Assembly: GCF_946481155.1 (NCBI RefSeq) | Contig: NZ_CAMLMK010000011.1 | Location: 1-43,726 of the forward strand | Source: an uncultured Flavobacterium sp. | GTDB lineage: Bacteria; Bacteroidota; Bacteroidia; Flavobacteriales; Flavobacteriaceae | Length of the DNA: 43,726 nucleotides | Direction: 5' to 3' | Shown here: positions 40,095-43,726 of the stretch, piece after piece | Layout of the letters: each line of letters opens with the position of its first letter | Position numbering within the stretch: position 1 is the stretch's first letter | Position numbers and translations under genes: made by a program | The notes under the pieces: model-generated | What the model was told of the DNA's origin: nothing | The model's input: only the letters and a program-made list of their open reading frames with translations | Databases searched by the model: none

Positions 40095-40669
40095 TTATTT
40101 TTCTCCAAAATCCTTGCCCTTAACCTGCTTAATGATTGTGGTTTTATACCAAGATAACTTGCTAACTGGTGTTGCGGAACACGTTGAATAAGGTCTGGTC
40201 GTGATTGCAATAAATTCAAATATCGTTGTTCAGGGGAAGAAGTCTTAAACTCGTCAAAATTGATTTGTTGCTTTACTAAAAGTTCTTCTGATAAAACTCT
40301 GCAAAGCGATTCAAATTTTGGAAACTTGTTAAACATTTCTGTATCCATATCAGTATTTGAAACTGTAAGTATAGTGTCTTCTATACAACTTATATAGTAT
40401 TCGGACGGAGTTTTGCTTATTACGCAATGGGGTGTCAAAGCTTCCATTTCTGTGTAGAAAGCAGTAGTTTTTTCTTCACTGTCTAAAACATAATATGTGC
40501 GAATACAGCCTTTTAGAACAAAGTAGCTGTCTTTCGATTTTTGTCCTTCTTTGAGTAAAGTCGTCCCTTTCTTTACCGAGCGAAATATGTCCAAAGAAAC
40601 GATTGCATTCTTCTCTTCTTCCGTCAGAGAAACGTATTTTGATATAAAGTCAAATAATAAATCTTGCAT
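40088..40669 (-). CDS. Crp/Fnr family transcription regulator
   Basis: A 193-residue protein with a CNB-type beta roll (about 15-115), a long dimer helix and an HTH ending PQHQLASYLGIKPQSLSRLRARILEKNKS. The recognition helix QSLSR (Q-x-x-S-R) differs from the ExxSR of the other regulator in this window, so it should read a different half-site. There are no Fe-S cysteines. It is behind the cassette-type repeat promoter at 40758-40765 and probably controls the barrel gene that follows. Confidence 0.9.
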   Translation of the reverse strand: MQDLLFDFISKYVSLTEEEKNAIVSLDIFRSVKKGTTLLKEGQKSKDSYFVLKGCIRTYYVLDSEEKTTAFYTEMEALTPHCVISKTPSEYYISCIEDTILTVSNTDMDTEMFNKFPKFESLCRVLSEELLVKQQINFDEFKTSSPEQRYLNLLQSRPDLIQRVPQHQLASYLGIKPQSLSRLRARILEKNKS

Positions 40670-40706
40670 TGTTTTATGTTGTTACTGTCGTCTGTTACAC
40701 TTGCCA

Positions 40707-40868
40707 CAAACGTCCCGGGGCTTTGTGTCAGGTGGGGATTTTTATTACTGATATTTACAAATATACCGAAAAGGTTAAATGAAAAAAATGAAATAAAAGA
40801 AGAAAATACAAACACCAAAACATTACCGATAATCCTAAAACCCCACTTGCATAAAACCCTTGTTAGCG
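40707..40868 (-). repeat. Cassette-type repeat with promoter (copy C)
   Basis: The left arm has AACGTCCCGGGGCTTTGTGT, then CAGGTGGGGATTTTTA; the right arm has CTAAAACCCCACTTGCATAA, then AACCCTTGTTAGC. The arms pair over about 25 bases. The core between has CAAATATACCGAAAAGG with TATATTTG at 40758-40765 (minus), driving the Crp/Fnr gene. GTTAGC at 40862-40867 ends the element. Confidence 0.7.
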
Positions 40869-40923
40869 GTTCGTTGTTTTTTCTTTATTCTTTTCGTCTG
40901 TCCAACCTGACTTGAGAAAATGG

Positions 40924-41445
40924 TTATTGAGATTTATAATTAAGTCTTTTTGCTACAAATGTGCTAACTAATGAATGAATGACTCCGAAAGTCATACATA
41001 CTAAAGTATAAATCAATCCTCTCAATGCGGAACTCATTTGCATAATTTTTGTTGAGTCAGTTATATCCTTTGCTGATATTTCTGAATTTTTTAAAATATT
41101 TGTCTGTTCCTTAAAATGGATTATTTTGGAAGCAAGTTCTGTGTCAATATAACTATTAAGTATAACAATGTAAATGGTATACATTAAACCGCTGATAAGC
41201 CCTGCAAACAGTCCAATAGTTATTGTTCGATTATATGAAAATGATAAAGGATTCTGTTTTTTAAATTGGAAAACGGCAGAAAATATTACCATTGTGAAGA
41301 TTCCCCAGTATACATAACTTAGCATTTGGTCATCTCTAAGTATCATACCTGTTTTATATCTTATGATTCCAATACTAACTACTACAATACCTAACATGGT
41401 GCCGTAAATTAATCCTATTTTTAATGGGTTTTTATTTTGACTCAT
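40924..41445 (-). CDS. DUF4199 family membrane protein
   Basis: 173 residues, four membrane helices. PLKIGLIYGTMLGIVVVSIGIIRY, YVYWGIFTMVIFSAVFQFKKQNP, SFSYNRTITIGLFAGLISGLMYTIYIVI and LRGLIYTLVCMTFGVIHSLVSTFVAKR match the DUF4199 layout, with a periplasmic loop of about 45 residues between helices 3 and 4. The family has no known function. The gene is alone between two cassette-type repeats. Confidence 0.9.
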   Translation of the reverse strand: MSQNKNPLKIGLIYGTMLGIVVVSIGIIRYKTGMILRDDQMLSYVYWGIFTMVIFSAVFQFKKQNPLSFSYNRTITIGLFAGLISGLMYTIYIVILNSYIDTELASKIIHFKEQTNILKNSEISAKDITDSTKIMQMSSALRGLIYTLVCMTFGVIHSLVSTFVAKRLNYKSQ

Positions 41446-41557
41446 ATTTAATTCGTTTTGTCCAGTTAGACGATTATTAGTGCAGTTTGTTACAGAGCAT
41501 TCGTAAGTATGAGAATAAGGTACATTCCAAGTTGATTCTCGGGTTTTTCAATGACGG

Positions 41558-41690
41558 CTAACGCCCCGCCGGCTTTAAGCAGGAGGGAGCTTTTATTACT
41601 AAAGTTTGAGTTTTCACTGAAGTCAAACATACAAAAAGAAGTTTCAGTTAAGCCTTAATTTTCCTCTTGCTTAAAAACCACTGTTGTGCG
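41558..41690 (-). repeat. Cassette-type repeat with promoter (copy D)
   Basis: The left arm CTAACGCCCCGCCGGCTTTA with AGCAGGAGGGAG pairs with the right arm TTTTCCTCTTGCTTAAAAAC. The core has ACTAAAGTTTGAGTTTTCAC and CAAACATACAAAAAGAAGTTT; the -7 TATGTTTG lies at 41624-41631 (minus), for the DUF4199 gene. GTTGTGCG at 41683-41690 ends it, 5 nt from the fic stop codon. Confidence 0.75.
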
Positions 41691-41695
41691 TAGTA

Positions 41696-42649
41696 TTAAT
41701 TCTTTCTATATGTTGTTGTTTTTTTATCTCCATGCTTTGTAATGATTCCCATTTCAACCGCTTTTTTCAAATCTCTACTTGCTGTTGCTGATGATAAATC
41801 CTTGAAATAATTTAGATAATCTTTTCTTGTAAATTCTTCAACAAAATTTTCAATGAAAACTTGAATTCTATTTTCATCAGAAAGTTTTTTTGTTGAGTTT
41901 TCCAAGAGTTCGCTCAAAGATTGGTCAATAATACTTAACATATACTCAATGAATTTGGTTGATTTTCCTTCTTTATCAGAAGTAGATAAGGAATTGTAAT
42001 ATGCTGTTTGATTTTTTGAAATTAAAGTCTCAAAAGGTAAAAATTCAAAGACAGGATATTCTTCCATTAAAATCAAAGTTTGCCATAATCTTCCCATTCT
42101 TCCGTTTCCGTCCATAAATGGATGAATAAATTCCATTTCGTAATGAAAAACACAACTTTTAATTAATGAAATTTCGGATTTATCCTTTAAGTATTGAAAT
42201 AATTTTTTCATTAGAAATGGAACATTTTCATAGGGAGGCGCGACATGTTCAACTTTTGAACCTTTTACAATTCCTCCGCCTTTTGTTCTATACTTTCCTG
42301 AATTTTCAATAAGATCTTTCATTAGCATTTTATGAGCTTTTAAAAAATCTTTCTCGGAGTGATGTTTAAGAATGCTTATATTTTTATATACTTCTAAAGC
42401 GTTCAAAACTTCTATTATATCTTTCTGAGGTCCAACAACTCTTTTGTTTTCTAATATTGCGGTAATTTGTTCTTCTGACAAAGTATTTCCCTCAATACTT
42501 AATGAAGAATGTATAGTTTTTATCTGATTTTGTTTTCGTAAACTTGGATTGGTTTTGACTAAATATTTTGCGTTAACTTCTCCAATTTTTTCAGAAATTG
42601 AAGAAATATATTTTAAAATTAGGGAAGTTATTTCGTACGGTGGTTTCAT
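41696..42649 (-). CDS. Fic family AMPylase-type protein with C-terminal winged HTH
   Basis: A 317-residue Fic protein. The inhibitory helix is N-terminal: S49-x-x-x-E53-G54 in SLSIEGN, a class II pattern. The catalytic motif is complete: HPFMDGNGRMGR (176-187). The C-terminal part (about 255-317) is a winged HTH (TRKDYLNYFKDLSSATASRDLKKAVEMGIITK). This would transfer AMP to hydroxyl groups on targets, or on itself. A tandem dyad covers its promoter, and the C-terminal HTH is the natural binder. It is alone between two cassette-type repeats. Confidence 0.95.
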   Translation of the reverse strand: MKPPYEITSLILKYISSISEKIGEVNAKYLVKTNPSLRKQNQIKTIHSSLSIEGNTLSEEQITAILENKRVVGPQKDIIEVLNALEVYKNISILKHHSEKDFLKAHKMLMKDLIENSGKYRTKGGGIVKGSKVEHVAPPYENVPFLMKKLFQYLKDKSEISLIKSCVFHYEMEFIHPFMDGNGRMGRLWQTLILMEEYPVFEFLPFETLISKNQTAYYNSLSTSDKEGKSTKFIEYMLSIIDQSLSELLENSTKKLSDENRIQVFIENFVEEFTRKDYLNYFKDLSSATASRDLKKAVEMGIITKHGDKKTTTYRKN

Positions 42650-42651
42650 AT

Positions 42652-42683
42652 TTTGATACTATCATTTGATACTATCAAAAGTA
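42652..42683 (-). promoter_or_regulatory. Tandem dyad operator over the fic promoter
   Basis: TTTGATACTATCA occurs twice without gap (42652-42664 and 42665-42677). Each contains TTGATA-C-TATCA(A). The -7 element TACTTTTG (42676-42683, minus) overlaps the second copy, so a bound protein would block the start. It ends 3 nt before the fic ATG. Confidence 0.8.
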
Positions 42684-42730
42684 TGTATTTTAGTTCAATA
42701 TTTAGCACGATCGTTAGGAAATATTACGTA

Positions 42731-42892
42731 CAACGTCCCGCCGGCTTTTAGAAGTGGCGGATGATTTGTTACTGATGTTTACAAGTATACCGAAAAGTTA
42801 GAAAGGAAAAACCTTATTTCGGAGAAGGAAATGCAAGCACTGACCTTTACTGATAAACCTTAAAACCCCACTTGCATAAGACCCTTGTTACC
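42731..42892 (-). repeat. Cassette-type repeat with promoter-like core (copy E)
   Basis: The left arm CAACGTCCCGCCGGCTTTTA with GAAGTGGCGG pairs with the right arm TTAAAACCCCACTTGCATAA. The core has GTTACTGATGTTTACAAGTA, then TACCGAAAAGTTAGAAAGG; the -7 match is imperfect (TATACTTG, 42782-42789). It ends with GTTACC (42887-42892). Confidence 0.65.
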
Positions 42893-42940
42893 AGCAGTTA
42901 TCTCGTAACTTTTAATTGAAACTTTTAAGTGATCATTTAA

Positions 42941-43402
42941 CTAGTCTTCATTGTAACTTGTAGACAATACGGATTCCTTTACCTCGTTTTCTATCTTTGC
43001 GGTTTCTGGATAAATTCCATTAACCATAATGGTTTTATTATCGTTTCCAAACATTAGCAGCTGCTTTAAATAATGTTGACCGTTAACTTCCTGCTTGATT
43101 TTAAAATAGGTCGCTTTTCCATTATTAAAGTTTATTGTTTCCTTGCTTATAAGAATCATACCTTTAGATTTAAGAGCTTCGGAAGTAAATGCATTACTCA
43201 TCACAGAATAAGAAGTTGGTAATTCTGAAAACATAATAGAAGCTCCATTTTTATTATTTTGAAAACCGCTAAAGCCAGAAGCTTGAATAAAATTTTTTGG
43301 AGGTATTATACTGCATCTTGTTCCAGGTACATTAACGTGTTTGTCTGTTTGCGAAAAGCATAAAGTTGAGATTAATAATAAAGCGAGGTGAATTTTTTTC
43401 AT
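42941..43402 (-). CDS. Secreted protein, paralogue of the broken gene at 22786-23707
   Basis: A 153-residue protein with signal peptide MKKIHLALLLISTLCFS. The mature start, VNVPGTRCSIIPPKNFIQASGFSGFQNNKNGASIMFSEL, matches TIRGTRLSIIPPKGF.. of the frameshifted gene at 22786-23707. They belong to one unnamed family of exported proteins; the present copy is shorter and lacks the C-terminal half. The gene lies between two cassette-type repeats as a single unit. The role is unknown. Confidence 0.72.
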   Translation of the reverse strand: MKKIHLALLLISTLCFSQTDKHVNVPGTRCSIIPPKNFIQASGFSGFQNNKNGASIMFSELPTSYSVMSNAFTSEALKSKGMILISKETINFNNGKATYFKIKQEVNGQHYLKQLLMFGNDNKTIMVNGIYPETAKIENEVKESVLSTSYNED

Positions 43403-43422
43403 GATTGTTTTTTTAATTGCTG

Positions 43423-43553
43423 GTAGCGTCCCGCCGGCTTTAAGCAGTGGCGGGCTTTTTAATATTGAATTTCAAATATTACTAAAAGTTTGATTGATTC
43501 CAGATCGTCCTATTAAACACCTAAACCCGCCATTTCTTAAAACCGCTGTTAGC
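43423..43553 (-). repeat. Cassette-type repeat with promoter-like core (copy F)
   Basis: The left arm GTAGCGTCCCGCCGGCTTTA with AGCAGTGGCGGGCTT pairs with the right arm AACCCGCCATTTCTTAAAAC with CGCTGTTAGC. The arms share 18 of 19 positions around TTTAAG-N-A-R-TGGCGGG. The left arm alone also forms CCCGCC/GGCGGG with a T tract (43430-43460). The core contains CAAATATT near 43473 as a near -7. It ends GTTAGC at 43548-43553. Confidence 0.7.
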
Positions 43554-43562
43554 AGCAGGCTA

Positions 43563-43726
43563 TTATTTGGTAACAACCATATGCAATCTGACAAAAGTAC
43601 CTTTGGGATTTTCGAGTTCTAAGACACATTCAGAATCTGTTATGCTTATTAACTTAAGTTGCATATCAAATTTATTATTATGGTCTACTACATTTATAAC
43701 TCGTGAAGTTTTGTCGTAAGACCAAG
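43563..43726 (-). CDS. C-terminal end of a hypothetical protein
   Basis: The frame is open from the window edge to a TAA at 43563-43565 (54 codons). The end reads TSRVINVVDHNNKFDMQLKLISITDSECVLELENPKGTFVRLHMVVTK. It is strand-rich and would fit a small beta domain. The family is not recognised because the start is outside the window. The stop is 10 nt before the GTTAGC end of copy F, as in the other cassette-like units. Confidence 0.6.
   Translation of the reverse strand, partial: WSYDKTSRVINVVDHNNKFDMQLKLISITDSECVLELENPKGTFVRLHMVVTK

Noticed and set aside
43430..43460. CCCGCC/GGCGGG hairpin plus T tract as a plus-strand terminator
   Set aside because: No plus-strand gene is nearby to end here; the same bases are explained as the arm of the cassette-type repeat.
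1..43726. Transposase, integrase, CRISPR array, tRNA and rRNA
   Set aside because: None was recognised on either strand. The intergenic repeats differ in arm sequence and spacing and are not CRISPR-like.

Overview
The window looks like a chromosomal segment of a Flavobacterium-type Bacteroidota. The evidence is AT-rich DNA, the Bacteroidota promoter element TAnnTTTG ahead of many genes in place of a good Shine-Dalgarno, a type IX secretion C-terminal domain, lipoproteins ending their signals in S/A-Cys, and families typical of flavobacteria (DUF5777, DUF4199, DUF4256, TPR-HTH regulators). No rRNA, tRNA, CRISPR array, transposase or integrase was seen.

Layout. 1-7.7 kb: start of a POT peptide transporter, purB, then small minus-strand units (membrane proteins, DUF1801, macro domain, GH25 lysozyme, MpaB-like oxygenase, DinB, DUF4256). 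7.9-10.2 kb: a three-PAS histidine kinase overlapping a single-domain response regulator. 10.5-17.1 kb, plus strand: a lipoprotein, a TPR-HTH regulator, a Crp/Fnr regulator, then a six-gene envelope operon (OB-fold, DUF5777 barrel, c-type cytochrome lipoprotein, YceI, ankyrin, DOMON-like T9SS protein). A perfect FNR box (TTGAT-N4-ATCAA) lies ahead of that operon, and the adjacent regulator carries the FNR-type ExxSR recognition motif. 17.2-29 kb, minus strand: broken secreted-protein genes, a COQ4-like protein with an intact HDxxHx11E motif, and a tightly packed run of at least 13 genes for lipoproteins, small membrane proteins, a YiiX-like papain-fold enzyme and a DUF7660 protein, probably read from one promoter near 28.98 kb. 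This run resembles an immunity or orphan-envelope gene array. 29-36 kb: a secreted protein behind a LytTR-like direct repeat, a DoxX/YqjF/methyltransferase operon, a VOC protein, another immunity-like group, a lipoprotein pseudogene and a DUF4184 membrane protein. 36.4-43.7 kb: mostly single minus-strand genes (RibD/DHFR-like, ArsR+SRPBCC, DJ-1/PfpI, barrel+Crp, DUF4199, Fic, secreted protein).

The main novelty candidate is a family of about 100-170 bp imperfect inverted repeats between the genes of the last 5 kb, with degenerate copies elsewhere. One end carries AACGyCC, the other GTTr.., the arms pair, and the centre holds a TAnnTTTG-type promoter. They look like attC-type cassette boundaries with a built-in promoter, separating unrelated genes of one orientation. 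Other sequence-visible points are a 44-bp nested operator centred on the arsR promoter, a tandem dyad covering the fic promoter, and a dyad between the second Crp/Fnr gene and its neighbour. Four to six genes carry inactivating lesions, including a frameshift in a 14-base homopolymer and a stop just after a signal peptide. These are either real decay or phase variation, or sequencing error.
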